DNA of 64,000 bases from Elmis aenea (GCA_947652605.1 CANTFG010000267.1:29001-93000), one strand, 5' to 3'; positions 20,221-34,661 are shown, numbered from the stretch's first letter. The notes: generated from the letters alone by a model not told the origin. Translations and numbers: made by a program.

Positions 20221-22159
20221 TTTTTTGAATAACTTTGTAAATTAAATTTCAAAATAGTTGAGACAAACGGCATTATACTAAGAAAAATAAACTCTATAAC
20301 ATACTAAAATTTGAACAAAATCGTAAGAGCCGTTTTCGAGAAAAATTTTCAAAATTTTTAATTTTTTGAATAACTTTGTAAATTAAATTTCAAAATAGTT
20401 GAGACAAACGGCATTATACTAAGAAATATAAACTCTATAACATACTAAAATTTGAACAAAATCGTAAGAGCCGTTTTTGAGAAAAATTTTCAAAATTTTA
20501 AATTTTTTGAATAACTTTGTAAATTAAATTTCAAAATAGTTGAGACAAACGGCATTATACTAAGAAAAATAAACTCTATAACATACTAAAATTTGAACAA
20601 AATCGTAAGAGCCGTTTTCAAGAAAAATTTTCAAAATTTTAAATTTTTTGAATAACTTTGTAAATTAAATTTCAGAATAGTTGAGACAAACGGCATTATA
20701 CTAAGAAAAATAAACTCTATAACATACTAAAATTTGAACAAAATCGTAAGAGCCGTTTTCGAGAAAAATTTTCAAAATTTTTAATTTTTTGAATAACTTT
20801 GTAAATTAAATTTTAAAATAGTTGAGACAAACGGCATTATACTAAGAAAAATAAACTCTATAACATACTAAAATTTGAACAAAATCGTAAGAGCCGTTTT
20901 CGAGAAAAATTTTCAAAATTTTAAATTTTTTGAATAACTTTGTAAATTAAATTTCAAAATAGTTGAGACAAACGGCATTATACTAAGAAAAATAAACTCT
21001 ATAACATACTAAAATTTGAACAAAATCGTAAGAGCCGTTTTCGAGAAAAATTTTCAAAATTTTTAATTTTTTGAATAACTTTGTAAATTAAATTTCAAAA
21101 TAGTTGAGACAAACGGCATTATACTAAGAAAAGTAAACTCTATAACATACTAAAATTTGAACAAAATCGTAAGAGGCGTTTTCGAGAAAAATTTTCAAAA
21201 TTTTTAATTTTTTGAATAACTTTGTAAATTAAATTTCAAAATAGTTGAGACAAACGGCATTATACTAAGAAATATAAACTCTATAACATACTAAAATTTG
21301 AACAAAATCGTAAGAGCCGTTTTCGAGAAAAATTTTCAAAATTTTAAATTTTTTGAATAACTTTGTAAATTAAATTTCAAAATAGTTGAGACAAACGGCA
21401 TTATACTAAGAAAAATAAACTCTATAACATACTAAAATTTGAACAAAATCGTAAGAGCCGTTTTCGAGAAAAATTTTCAAAATTTTAAATTTTTTGAATA
21501 ACTTTGTAAATTAAATTTCAAAATAGTTGAGACAAACGGCATTATACTAAGAAAAATAAACTCTATAACATACTAAAATTTGAACAAAATCGTAAGAGCC
21601 GTTTTCAAGAAAAATTTTCAAAATTTTAAATTTTTTGAATAACTTTGTAAATTAAATTTCAAAATAGTTGAGACAAACGGCATTATACTAAGAAAAATAA
21701 ACTCTATAACATACTAAAATTTGAACAAAATCGTAAGAGCCGTTTTCGAGAAAAATTTTCAAAATTTTTAATTTTTTGAATAACTTTGTAAATTAAATTT
21801 TAAAATAGTTGAGACAAACGGCATTATACTAAGAAAAATAAACTCTATAACATACTAAAATTTGAACAAAATCGTAAGAGCCGTTTTCGAGAAAAATTTT
21901 CAAAATTTTAAATTTTTTGAATAACTTTGTAAATTAAATTTCAAAATAGTTGAGACAAACGGCATTATACTAAGAAAAATAAACTCTATAACATACTAAA
22001 ATTTGAACAAAATCGTAAGAGCCGTTTTCGAGAAAAATTTTCAAAATTTTTAATTTTTTGAATAACTTTGTAAATTAAATTTCAAAATAGTTGAGACAAA
22101 CGGCATTATACTAAGAAAAGTAAACTCTATAACATACTAAAATTTGAACAAAATCGTAA

Positions 22160-23287
22160 GAGGCGTTTTCGAGAAAAATTTTCAAAATTTTTAATTTTTT
22201 GAATAACTTTGTAAATTAAATTTCAAAATAGTTGAGACAAACGGCATTATACTAAGAAAAATAAACTCTATAACATACTAAAATTTGAACAAAATCGTAA
22301 GAGCCGTTTTCGAGAAAAATTTTCAAAATTTTTAATTTTTTGAATAACTTTGTAAATTAAATTTTAAAATAGTTGAGACAAACGGCATTATACTAAGAAA
22401 AATAAACTCTATAACATACTAAAATTTGAACAAAATCGTAAGAGCCGTTTTCGAGAAAAATTTTCAAAATTTTAAATTTTTTGAATAACTTTGTAAATTA
22501 AATTTCAAAATAGTTGAGACAAACGGCATTATACTAAGAAAAATAAACTCTATAACATACTAAAATTTGAACAAAATCGTAAGAGCCGTTTTCGAGAAAA
22601 ATTTTCAAAATTTTTAATTTTTTGAATAACTTTGTAAATTAAATTTCAAAATAGTTGAGACAAACGGCATTATACTAAGAAAAGTAAACTCTATAACATA
22701 CTAAAATTTGAACAAAATCGTAAGAGGCGTTTTCGAGAAAAATTTTCAAAATTTTTAATTTTTTGAATAACTTTGTAAATTAAATTTCAAAATAGTTGAG
22801 ACAAACGGCATTATACTAAGAAAAATAAACTCTATAACATACTAAAATTTGAACAAAATCGTAAGAGCCGTTTTCGAGAAAAATTTTCAAAATTTTTAAT
22901 TTTTTGAATAACTTTGTAAATTAAATTTTAAAATAGTTGAGACAAACGGCATTATACTAAGAAAAATAAACTCTATAACATACTAAAATTTGAACAAAAT
23001 CGTAAGAGCCGTTTTCGAGAAAAATTTTCAAAATTTTAAATTTTTTGAATAACTTTGTAAATTAAATTTCAAAATAGTTGAGACAAACGGCATTATACTA
23101 AGAAAAATAAACTCTATAACATACTAAAATTTGAACAAAATCGTAAGAGCCGTTTTCGAGAAAAATTTTCAAAATTTTTAATTTTTTGAATAACTTTGTA
23201 AATTAAATTTCAAAATAGTTGAGACAAACGGCATTATACTAAGAAAAGTAAACTCTATAACATACTAAAATTTGAACAAAATCGTAA
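22160..23287. repeat. 564-bp tetramer of A monomers, two copies (duplicate of 17212-18339)
   Basis: GAGGCG occurs at 22160, 22724 and 23288, again spaced 564. This is the 17212-18339 stretch shifted by 4948 as part of the larger duplication. Confidence 0.85.
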
Positions 23288-23389
23288 GAGGCGTTTTCGA
23301 GAAAAATTTTCAAAATTTTTAATTTTTTGAATAACTTTGTAAATTAAATTTCAAAATAGTTGAGACAAACGGCATTATACTAAGAAAAA

Positions 23390-23845
23390 AAGGCTATATA
23401 CTCTTTGCACTTTTTTCGACAGAAAAATCGATTTTCTTAAAACTATAGCAAATGACTTCAAACTTCTTATACACGTTAGTTTTGAGCAAGTTAAGGATTA
23501 TTAGCCCCTAAATACGATTTTTAATTTTTCGCGAAAAATGGGAAAAGTACAAAGGCTATAGTCTTTGCACTTTTTTCGACAAAAAAATCGATTTTCTTAA
23601 AACTACAGCAAATGGCTTCAAACTTCTTATACACATTAGTTATGAGCGAATTAAGGATTATTAGCCCCTAAATACGATTTTTAATTTTTCGCGAAAAATG
23701 GGAAAAGTACAAAGGCTTATAGTCTTTGCACTTTTTTCGACAAAAAAATCGATTTTCTTAAAACTACAGCAAATGGCTTCAAACTTCTTATACACGTTAG
23801 TTATGAGCAAATTAAGGATTATTAGCCCCTAAATACGATTTTTAA
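23390..23845. repeat. B trimer
   Basis: Copy of 18442-18897 at +4948, including AAAGGCTTATAG. Confidence 0.9.
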
Positions 23846-24396
23846 TTTTTTGAATAACTTTGTAAATTAAATTTCAAAATAGTTGAGACAAACGGCATTA
23901 TACTAAGAAAAATAAACTCTATAACATACTAAAATTTGAACAAAATCGTAAGAGCCGTTTTCGAGAAAAATTTTCAAAATTTTTAATTTTTTGAATAACT
24001 TTGTAAATTAAATTTCAAAATAGTTGAGACAAACGGCATTATACTAAGAAAAATAAACTCTATAACATACTAAAATTTGAACAAAATCGTAAGAGCCGAT
24101 TTCGAGAAAAATTTTCAAAATTTTTAATTTTTTGAATAACTTTGTAAATTAAATTTCAAAATAGTTGAGACAAACACATTATACTAGGAAAAATAAACTC
24201 TATAACATACTAAAATTTAAACAAAATCATAAAAGCCGTTTTCGAGAAAAATTTTCAAAATTTTAAATTTTTTGAATAACTTTGTAAATTAAATTTCAAA
24301 ATAGTTGAGACAAATGGCATTATACTAAGAAAAATAAACTCTATAACATACTAAAATTTGAACAAAATCGTAAGAGCCGTTTTCTAGAAAAATTTT

Positions 24397-24504
24397 CGAC
24401 AAAAAAATCGATTTTCTTAAAACTACAGCAAATGGCTTCAAACTTCTTATACACGTTAGTTATGAGAAAATTAAGGATTATTAGCCCCTAAATACGATTT
24501 TTAA
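24397..24504. repeat. Truncated B (108 bp)
   Basis: Copy of 19449-19556 at +4948, preceded by TTTTCTAGA. Confidence 0.9.
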
Positions 24505-24712
24505 TTTTTTGAATAACTTTGTAAATTAAATTTCAAAATAGTTGAGACAAACGGCATTATACTAAGAAAAATAAACTCTATAACATACTAAAATTTGAAC
24601 AAAATCGTAAGAGCCGTTTTCGAGAAAAATTTTCAAAATTTTTAATTTTTTGAATAACTTTGTAAATTAAATTTCAAAATAGTTGAGACAAACGGCATTA
24701 TACTAAGAAAAA

Positions 24713-25168
24713 AAGGCTATATACTCTTTGCACTTTTTTCGACAGAAAAATCGATTTTCTTAAAACTATAGCAAAGACTTCAAACTTCTTATACACGTTA
24801 GTTTTGAGCAAGTTAAGGATTATTAGCCCCTAAATACGATTTTTAATTTTTCGCGAAAAATGGGAAAAGTACAAAGGCTATAGTCTTTGCACTTTTTTCG
24901 ACAAAAAAATCGATTTTCTTAAAACTACAGCAAATGACTTCAAACTTCTTATACACGTTAGTTTTGAGCGAATTAAGGATTATTAGCCCCTAAATACGAT
25001 TTTTAATTTTTCGTGAAAAATGGGAAAAGTACAAAGGCTATATAGTCTTTGCACTTTTTTCGACAAAAAAATCGATTTTCTTAAAACTACAGCAAATGGC
25101 TTCAAACTTCTTATACACGTTAGTTATGAGCAAATTAAGGATTATTAGCCCCTAAATACGATTTTTAA
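24713..25168. repeat. B trimer
   Basis: Copy of 19765-20220 at +4948, including the GCAAAGACTTC deletion. Confidence 0.9.
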
Positions 25169-26216
25169 TTTTTTGAATAACTTTGTAAATTAAATTTCAA
25201 AATAGTTGAGACAAACGGCATTATACTAAGAAAAATAAACTCTATAACATACTAAAATTTGAACAAAATCGTAAGAGCCGTTTTCGAGAAAAATTTTCAA
25301 AATTTTTAATTTTTTGAATAACTTTGTAAATTAAATTTCAAAATAGTTGAGACAAACGGCATTATACTAAGAAATATAAACTCTATAACATACTAAAATT
25401 TGAACAAAATCGTAAGAGCCGTTTTTGAGAAAAATTTTCAAAATTTTAAATTTTTTGAATAACTTTGTAAATTAAATTTCAAAATAGTTGAGACAAACGG
25501 CATTATACTAAGAAAAATAAACTCTATAACATACTAAAATTTGAACAAAATCGTAAGAGCCGTTTTCAAGAAAAATTTTCAAAATTTTAAATTTTTTGAA
25601 TAACTTTGTAAATTAAATTTCAGAATAGTTGAGACAAACGGCATTATACTAAGAAAAATAAACTCTATAACATACTAAAATTTGAACAAAATCGTAAGAG
25701 CCGTTTTCGAGAAAAATTTTCAAAATTTTTAATTTTTTGAATAACTTTGTAAATTAAATTTTAAAATAGTTGAGACAAACGGCATTATACTAAGAAAAAT
25801 AAACTCTATAACATACTAAAATTTGAACAAAATCGTAAGAGCCGTTTTCGAGAAAAATTTTCAAAATTTTAAATTTTTTGAATAACTTTGTAAATTAAAT
25901 TTCAAAATAGTTGAGACAAACGGCATTATACTAAGAAAAATAAACTCTATAACATACTAAAATTTGAACAAAATCGTAAGAGCCGTTTTCGAGAAAAATT
26001 TTCAAAATTTTTAATTTTTTGAATAACTTTGTAAATTAAATTTCAAAATAGTTGAGACAAACGGCATTATACTAAGAAAAGTAAACTCTATAACATACTA
26101 AAATTTGAACAAAATCGTAAGAGGCGTTTTCGAGAAAAATTTTCAAAATTTTTAATTTTTTGAATAACTTTGTAAATTAAATTTCAAAATAGTTGAGACA
26201 AACGGCATTATACTAA

Positions 26217-28430
26217 GAAATATAAACTCTATAACATACTAAAATTTGAACAAAATCGTAAGAGCCGTTTTCGAGAAAAATTTTCAAAATTTTAAATTTT
26301 TTGAATAACTTTGTAAATTAAATTTCAAAATAGTTGAGACAAACGGAAATATACTAAGAAAAATAAACTCTATAACATACTAAAATTTAAACAAAATCGT
26401 AAGAGCCGTTTTCAAGAAAAATTTTCAAAATTTTAAATTTTTTGAATAACTTTGTAAATTAAATTTCAAAATAGTTGAGACAAACGGCATTATACTAAGA
26501 AAAATAAACTCTATAACATACTAAAATTTGAACAAAATCGTAAGAGCCGTTTTCGAGAAAAATTTTCAAAATTTTTAATTTTTTGAATAACTTTGTAAAT
26601 TAAATTTTAAAATAGTTGAGACAAACGGCATTATACTAAGAAAAATAAACTCTATAACATACTAAAATTTGAACAAAATCGTAAGAGCCGTTTTCGAGAA
26701 AAATTTTCAAAATTTTAAATTTTTTGAATAACTTTGTAAATTAAATTTCAAAATAGTTGAGACAAACGGCATTATACTAAGAAAAATAAACTCTATAACA
26801 TACTAAAATTTGAACAAAATCGTAAGAGCCGTTTTCGAGAAAAATTTTCAAAATTTTTAATTTTTTGAATAACTTTGTAAATTAAATTTCAAAATAGTTG
26901 AGACAAACGGCATTATACTAAGAAAAGTAAACTCTATAACATACTAAAATTTGAACAAAATCGTAAGAGGCGTTTTCGAGAAAAATTTTCAAAATTTTTA
27001 ATTTTTTGAATAACTTTGTAAATTAAATTTCAAAATAGTTGAGACAAACGGCATTATACTAAAAAAAAAAGGCTATATACTCTTTGCACTTTTTTCGACA
27101 GAAAAATCGATTTTCTTAAAACTATAGCAAATGACTTCAAACTTCTTATACACGTTAGTTTTGAGCAAGTTAAGGATTATTAGCCCCTAAATACGATTTT
27201 TAATTTTTCGCGAAAAATGGGAAAAGTACAAAGGCTATAGTCTTTGCACTTTTTTCGACAAAAAAATCGATTTTCTTAAAACTACAGCAAATGGCTTCAA
27301 ACTTCTTATACACATTAGTTATGAGCGAATTAAGGATTATTAGCCCCTAAATACGATTTTTAATTTTTCGCGAAAAATGGGAAAAGTACAAAGGCTATAG
27401 TCTTTGCACTTTTTTCGACAAAAAAATCGATTTTCTTAAAACTACAGCAAATGGCTTCAAACTTCTTATACACGTTAGTTATGAGCAAATTAAGGATTAT
27501 TAGCCCCTAAATACGATTTTTAATTTTTTGAATAACTTTGTAAATTAAATTTCAAAATAGTTGAGACAAACGGCATTATACTAAGAAAAATAAACTCTAT
27601 AACATACTAAAATTTGAACAAAATCGTAAGAGCCGTTTTCGAGAAAAATTTTCAAAATTTTTAATTTTTTGAATAACTTTGTAAATTAAATTTCAAAATA
27701 GTTGAGACAAACGGCATTATACTAAGAAAAATAAACTCTATAACATACTAAAATTTGAACAAAATCGTAAAAGCCGTTTTCGAGAAAAATTTTCAAAATT
27801 TTTAATTTTTTGAATAACTTTGTAAATTAAATTTCAAAATAGTTGAGACAAACGGCATTATACTAAGAAATATAAACTCTATAACATACTAAAATTTGAA
27901 CAAAATCGTAAAAGCCGTTTTCGAGAAAAATTTTCAAAATTTTAAATTTTTTGAATAACTTTGTAAATTAAATTTCAAAATAGTTGAGACAAACGGCATT
28001 ATACTAAGAAAAATAAACTCTATAACATACTAAAATTTGAACAAAATCGTAAGAGCCGTTTTCAAGAAAAATTTTCAAAATTTTAAATTTTTTGAATAAC
28101 TTTGTAAATTAAATTTCAAAATAGTTGAGACAAACGGCATTATACTAAGAAAAATAAACTCTATAACATACTAAAATTTGAACAAAATCGTAAGAGCCGT
28201 TTTCGAGAAAAATTTTCAAAATTTTTAATTTTTTGAATAACTTTGTAAATTAAATTTCAAAATAGTTGAGACAAACGGCATTATACTAAGAAAAGTAAAC
28301 TCTATAACATACTAAAATTTGAACAAAATCGTAAGAGGCGTTTTCGAGAAAAATTTTCAAAATTTTTAATTTTTTGAATAACTTTGTAAATTAAATTTCA
28401 AAATAGTTGAGACAAACGGCATTATACTAA
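26217..28430. repeat. Higher-order unit III-1 (2214 bp)
   Basis: The unit is phased from the GAAATATAAAC variant at 26217. It contains the B trimer at 27069, which is entered through a long A run (ACTAAAAAAAAAAGG). The next unit repeats this order at +2214, with one difference noted at 26347/28561 (A versus C). Confidence 0.82.
27069..27523. repeat. B trimer
   Basis: Entered through an extended A run (ACTAAAAAAAAAAGG), a mark of higher-order unit III. Confidence 0.9.
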
Positions 28431-30926
28431 GAAATATAAACTCTATAACATACTAAAATTTGAACAAAATCGTAAGAGCCGTTTTCGAGAAAAATTTTCA
28501 AAATTTTAAATTTTTTGAATAACTTTGTAAATTAAATTTCAAAATAGTTGAGACAAACGGCAATATACTAAGAAAAATAAACTCTATAACATACTAAAAT
28601 TTAAACAAAATCGTAAGAGCCGTTTTCAAGAAAAATTTTCAAAATTTTAAATTTTTTGAATAACTTTGTAAATTAAATTTCAAAATAGTTGAGACAAACG
28701 GCATTATACTAAGAAAAATAAACTCTATAACATACTAAAATTTGAACAAAATCGTAAGAGCCGTTTTCGAGAAAAATTTTCAAAATTTTTAATTTTTTGA
28801 ATAACTTTGTAAATTAAATTTTAAAATAGTTGAGACAAACGGCATTATACTAAGAAAAATAAACTCTATAACATACTAAAATTTGAACAAAATCGTAAGA
28901 GCCGTTTTCGAGAAAAATTTTCAAAATTTTAAATTTTTTGAATAACTTTGTAAATTAAATTTCAAAATAGTTGAGACAAACGGCATTATACTAAGAAAAA
29001 TAAACTCTATAACATACTAAAATTTGAACAAAATCGTAAGAGCCGTTTTCGAGAAAAATTTTCAAAATTTTTAATTTTTTGAATAACTTTGTAAATTAAA
29101 TTTCAAAATAGTTGAGACAAACGGCATTATACTAAGAAAAGTAAACTCTATAACATACTAAAATTTGAACAAAATCGTAAGAGGCGTTTTCGAGAAAAAT
29201 TTTCAAAATTTTTAATTTTTTGAATAACTTTGTAAATTAAATTTCAAAATAGTTGAGACAAACGGCATTATACTAAAAAAAAAAGGCTATATACTCTTTG
29301 CACTTTTTTCGACAGAAAAATCGATTTTCTTAAAACTATAGCAAATGACTTCAAACTTCTTATACACGTTAGTTTTGAGCAAGTTAAGGATTATTAGCCC
29401 CTAAATACGATTTTTAATTTTTCGCGAAAAATGGGAAAAGTACAAAGGCTATAGTCTTTGCACTTTTTTCGACAAAAAAATCGATTTTCTTAAAACTACA
29501 GCAAATGGCTTCAAACTTCTTATACACATTAGTTATGAGCGAATTAAGGATTATTAGCCCCTAAATACGATTTTTAATTTTTCGCGAAAAATGGGAAAAG
29601 TACAAAGGCTATAGTCTTTGCACTTTTTTCGACAAAAAAATCGATTTTCTTAAAACTACAGCAAATGGCTTCAAACTTCTTATACACGTTAGTTATGAGC
29701 AAATTAAGGATTATTAGCCCCTAAATACGATTTTTAATTTTTTGAATAACTTTGTAAATTAAATTTCAAAATAGTTGAGACAAACGGCATTATACTAAGA
29801 AAAATAAACTCTATAACATACTAAAATTTGAACAAAATCGTAAGAGCCGTTTTCGAGAAAAATTTTCAAAATTTTTAATTTTTTGAATAACTTTGTAAAT
29901 TAAATTTCAAAATAGTTGAGACAAACGGCATTATACTAAGAAAAATAAACTCTATAACATACTAAAATTTGAACAAAATCGTAAAAGCCGTTTTCGAGAA
30001 AAATTTTCAAAATTTTTAATTTTTTGAATAACTTTGTAAATTAAATTTCAAAATAGTTGAGACAAACGGCATTATACTAAGAAATATAAACTCTATAACA
30101 TACTAAAATTTGAACAAAATCGTAAGAGCCGTTTTCGAGAAAAATTTTCAAAATTTTAAATTTTTTGAATAACTTTGTAAATTAAATTTCAAAATAGTTG
30201 AGACAAACGGCATTATACTAAGAAAAATAAACTCTATAACATACTAAAATTTGAACAAAATCGTAAGAGCCGTTTTCAAGAAAAATTTTCAAAATTTTAA
30301 ATTTTTTGAATAACTTTGTAAATTAAATTTCAAAATAGTTGAGACAAACGGCATTATACTAAGAAAAATAAACTCTATAACATACTAAAATTTGAACAAA
30401 ATCGTAAGAGCCGTTTTCGAGAAAAATTTTCAAAATTTTTAATTTTTTGAATAACTTTGTAAATTAAATTTTAAAATAGTTGAGACAAACGGCATTATAC
30501 TAAGAAAAATAAACTCTATAACATACTAAAATTTGAACAAAATCGTAAGAGCCGTTTTCGAGAAAAAATTTCAAAATTTTAAATTTTTTGAATAACTTTG
30601 TAAATTAAATTTCAAAATAGTTGAGACAAACGGCATTATACTAAGAAAAATAAACTCTATAACATACTAAAATTTGAACAAAATCGTAAGAGCCGTTTTC
30701 GAGAAAAATTTTCAAAATTTTTAATTTTTTGAATAACTTTGTAAATTAAATTTCAAAATAGTTGAGACAAACGGCATTATACTAAGAAAAGTAAACTCTA
30801 TAACATACTAAAATTTGAACAAAATCGTAAGAGGCGTTTTCGAGAAAAATTTTCAAAATTTTAAATTTTTTGAATAACTTTGTAAATTAAATTTCAAAAT
30901 AGTTGAGACAAACGGCATTATACTAA
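28431..30926. repeat. Higher-order unit III-2 (2496 bp)
   Basis: It repeats unit III-1, including the long A run at the B entry near 29273. The next GAAATATAAAC is 2496 bp away. That is 2214 plus 282, so two extra A monomers are present. A third, partial copy follows, with its B trimer at 31779. Confidence 0.8.
29283..29737. repeat. B trimer
   Basis: Copy of 27069-27523 at +2214 with the same extended A run. Confidence 0.9.
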
Positions 30927-31778
30927 GAAATATAAACTCTATAACATACTAAAATTTGAACAAAATCGTAAGAGCCGTTTTCGAGAAAAATTTTCAAAAT
31001 TTTAAATTTTTTGAATAACTTTGTAAATTAAATTTCAAAATAGTTGAGACAAACGGCAATATACTAAGAAAAATAAACTCTATAACATACTAAAATTTAA
31101 ACAAAATCGTAAGAGCCGTTTTCAAGAAAAATTTTCAAAATTTTAAATTTTTTGAATAACTTTGTAAATTAAATTTCAAAATAGTTGAGACAAACGGCAT
31201 TATACTAAGAAAAATAAACTCTATAACATACTAAAACTTGAACAAAATCGTAAGAGCCGTTTTCGAGAAAAATTTTCAAAATTTTTAATTTTTTGAATAA
31301 CTTTGTAAATTAAATTTTAAAATAGTTGAGACAAACGGCATTATACTAAGAAAAATAAACTCTATAACATACTAAAATTTGAACAAAATCGTAAGAGCCG
31401 TTTTCGAGAAAAATTTTCAAAATTTTAAATTTTTTGAATAACTTTGTAAATTAAATTTTAAAATAGTTGAGACAAACGGCATTATACTAAGAAAAATAAA
31501 CTCTATAACATACTAAAATTTGAACAAAATCGTAAGAGCCGTTTTCGAGAAAAATTTTCAAAATTTTTAATTTTTTGAATAACTTTGTAAATTAAATTTC
31601 AAAATAGTTGAGACAAACGGCATTATACTAAGAAAAGTAAACTCTATAACATACTAAAATTTGAACAAAATCGTAAGAGGCGTTTTCGAGAAAAATTTTC
31701 AAAATTTTTAATTTTTTGAATAACTTTGTAAATTAAATTTCAAAATAGTTGAGACAAACGGCATTATACTAAGAAAAA

Positions 31779-32233
31779 AAGGCTATATACTCTTTGCACT
31801 TTTTTCGACAGAAAAATCGATTTTCTTAAAACTATAGCAAATGACTTCAAACTTCTTATACACGTTAGTTTTGAGCAAGTTAAGGATTATTAGCCCCTAA
31901 ATACGATTTTTAATTTTTCGCGAAAAATGGGAAAAGTACAAAGGCTATAGTCTTTGCACTTTTTTCGACAAAAAAATCGATTTTCTTAAAACTACAGCAA
32001 ATGGCTTCAAACTTCTTATACACATTAGTTATGAGCGAATTAAGGATTATTAGCCCCTAAATACGATTTTTAATTTTTCGCGAAAAATGGGAAAAGTACA
32101 AAGGCTATAGTCTTTGCACTTTTTTCGACAAAAAAATCGATTTTCTTAAAACTACAGCAAATGGCTTCAAACTTCTTATACACGTTAGTTATGAGCAAAT
32201 TAAGGATTATTAGCCCCTAAATACGATTTTTAA
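31779..32233. repeat. B trimer
   Basis: Same position in the third unit III copy (+2496), but with the normal ACTAAGAAAAAAAGG entry. Confidence 0.9.
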
Positions 32234-33427
32234 TTTTTTGAATAACTTTGTAAATTAAATTTCAAAATAGTTGAGACAAACGGCATTATACTAAGAAAAA
32301 TAAACTCTATAACATACTAAAATTTGAACAAAATCGTAAGAGCCGTTTTCGAGAAAAATTTTCAAAATTTTTAATTTTTTGAATAACTTTGTAAATTAAA
32401 TTTCAAAATAGTTGAGACAAACGGCATTATACTAAGAAAAAAAAACTCTATAACATACTAAAATTTAAACAAAATCGTAAGAGCCGTTTTCGACAAAAAT
32501 TTTCAAAATTTTAAATTTTTTGAATAACTTTGTAAATTAAATTTCAAAATAGTTGAGACAAACACATTATACTAAGAAAAATAAACTCTATAACATACTA
32601 AAATTTGAACAAAATCATAAGAGCCGTTTTCGAGAAAAATTTTCAAAATTTTTAATTTTTTGAATAACTTTGTAAATTAAATTTCAAAATAGTTGAGACA
32701 AACGGCAATATACTAAGAAAAATAAACTCTATAACATACTAAAATTTGAACAAAATCGTAAGAGCCGTTTTCAAGAAAAATTTTCAAAATTTTAAATTTT
32801 TTGAATAACTTTGTAAATTAAATTTCAAAATAGTTGAGACAAACGGCATTATACTAAGAAAAATAAACTCTATAACATACTAAAATTTGAACAAAATCGT
32901 AAGAGCCGTTTTCGAGAAAAATTTTCAAAATTTTTAATTTTTTGAATAACTTTGTAAATTAAATTTTAAAATAGTTGAGACAAACGGCATTATACTAAGA
33001 AAAATAAACTCTATAACATACTAAAATTTGAACAAAATCGTAAGAGCCGTTTTCGAGAAAAATTTTCAAAATTTTAAATTTTTTGAATAACTTTGTAAAT
33101 TAAATTTTAAAATAGTTGAGACAAACGGCATTATACTAAGAAAAATAAACTCTATAACATACTAAAATTTGAACAAAATCGTAAGAGCCGTTTTCGAGAA
33201 AAATTTTCAAAATTTTTAATTTTTTGAATAACTTTGTAAATTAAATTTCAAAATAGTTGAGACAAACGGCATTATACTAAGAAAAGTAAACTCTATAACA
33301 TACTAAAATTTGAACAAAATCGTAAGAGCCGTTTTCGAGAAAAATTTTCAAAATTTTTAATTTTTTGAATAACTTTGTAAATTAAATTTCAAAATAGTTG
33401 AGACAAACGGCATTATACTAAGAAAAA

Positions 33428-33722
33428 AAGGCTATATACTCTTTGCACTTTTTTCGACAGAAAAATCGATTTTCTTAAAACTATAGCAAATGACTTCAAA
33501 CTTCTTATACACGTTAGTTTTGAGCAAGTTAAGGATTATTAGCCCCTAAATACGATTTTTAATTTTTCGCGAAAAATGGGAAAAGTACAAAGGCTATAGT
33601 CTTTGCACTTTTTTCGACAAAAAAATCGATTTTCTTAAAACTACAGCAAATGGCTTCAAACTTCTTATACACGTTAGTTATGAGCAAATTAAGGATTATT
33701 AGCCCCTAAATACGATTTTTAA
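33428..33722. repeat. B dimer (B1-B3)
   Basis: B1 is followed directly by a B3-type monomer; the B2 monomer is missing. Confidence 0.9.
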
Positions 33723-34211
33723 TTTTTTGAATAACTTTGTAAATTAAATTTCAAAATAGTTGAGACAAACGGCATTATACTAAGAAAAATAAACTCTATA
33801 ACATACTAAAATTTGAACAAAATCGTAAGAGCCGTTTTCGAGAAAAATTTTCAAAATTTTTAATTTTTTGAATAACTTTGTAAATTAAATTTCAAAATAG
33901 TTGAGACAAACACATTATACTAAGAAAAATAAACTCTATAACATACTAAAATTTGAACTAAATCGTAAGAGCCGTTTTCGAGAAAAATTTTCAAAATTTT
34001 TAATTTTTTGAATAACTTTGTAAATTAAATTTCAAAATAGTTGAGACAAACGGCATTATACTAAGAAAAGTAAACTCTATAACATACTAAAATTTGAACA
34101 AAATCGTAAGAGGCGTTTTCGAGAAAAATTTTCAAAATTTTTAATTTTTTGAATAACTTTGTAAATTAAATTTCAAAATAGTTGAGACAAACGGCATTAT
34201 ACTAAGAAAAA

Positions 34212-34661
34212 AAGGCTATATACTCTTTGCACTTTTTTCGACAAAAAAATCGATTTTCTTAAAACTATAGCAAATGACTTCAAACTTCTTATACACGTTA
34301 GTTTTGAGCAAGTTAAGGATTATTAGCCCCTAAATACGATTTTTAATTTTTCGCGAAAAATGGGAAAAGTAAAAAGGCTATAGTCTTTGCACTTTTTTCG
34401 ACAAAAAAATCGATTTTCTTAAAACTACAGCAAATGGCTTCAAACTTCTTATACACGTTAGTTTTGAGCGAATTAAGGATTATTAGCCCCTAAATACGAT
34501 TTTTAATTTTTCGCGAAAAATGGGAAAAGTACAAAGGCGCTTTGCACTTTTTTCGACAAAAAAATCGATTTTCTTAAAACTACAGCAAATGGCTTCAAAC
34601 TTCTTATACACGTTAGTTATGAGCAAATTAAGGATTATTAGCCCCTAAATACGATTTTTAA
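34212..34661. repeat. B trimer, shortened
   Basis: Joints are GTAAAAAGGC and GGCGCTTTGC, the latter having lost the TATAGT segment. B1 has CGACAAAAAAATCG. Confidence 0.9.

Larger units (their letters stand above)
16330..21277. repeat. 4948-bp tandem duplication, copy 1
   Basis: Every diagnostic variant I compared recurs at exactly +4948: TTTTCAAG near 16657, the three GAGGCG sites, AAAGGCTT at 18763, TCTAGA at 19435, the two-base deletion GCAAAGACTTC near 19823, and TTTCAGAATAG near 20671. Matching starts after about 16325, where GAAAAATAA and GAAATATAA differ. The pair is contiguous, so this is a tandem duplication. Confidence 0.88.
21278..26345. repeat. 4948-bp tandem duplication, copy 2
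   Basis: This mirrors copy 1 at a constant shift of 4948 with no indel seen. Matching persists about 120 bp past one unit length and ends at 26347, where ACGGAAATATAC replaces ACGGCATTATAC. Its TCTAGA is at 24383 and its AAAGGCTT at 23711. Confidence 0.88.
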
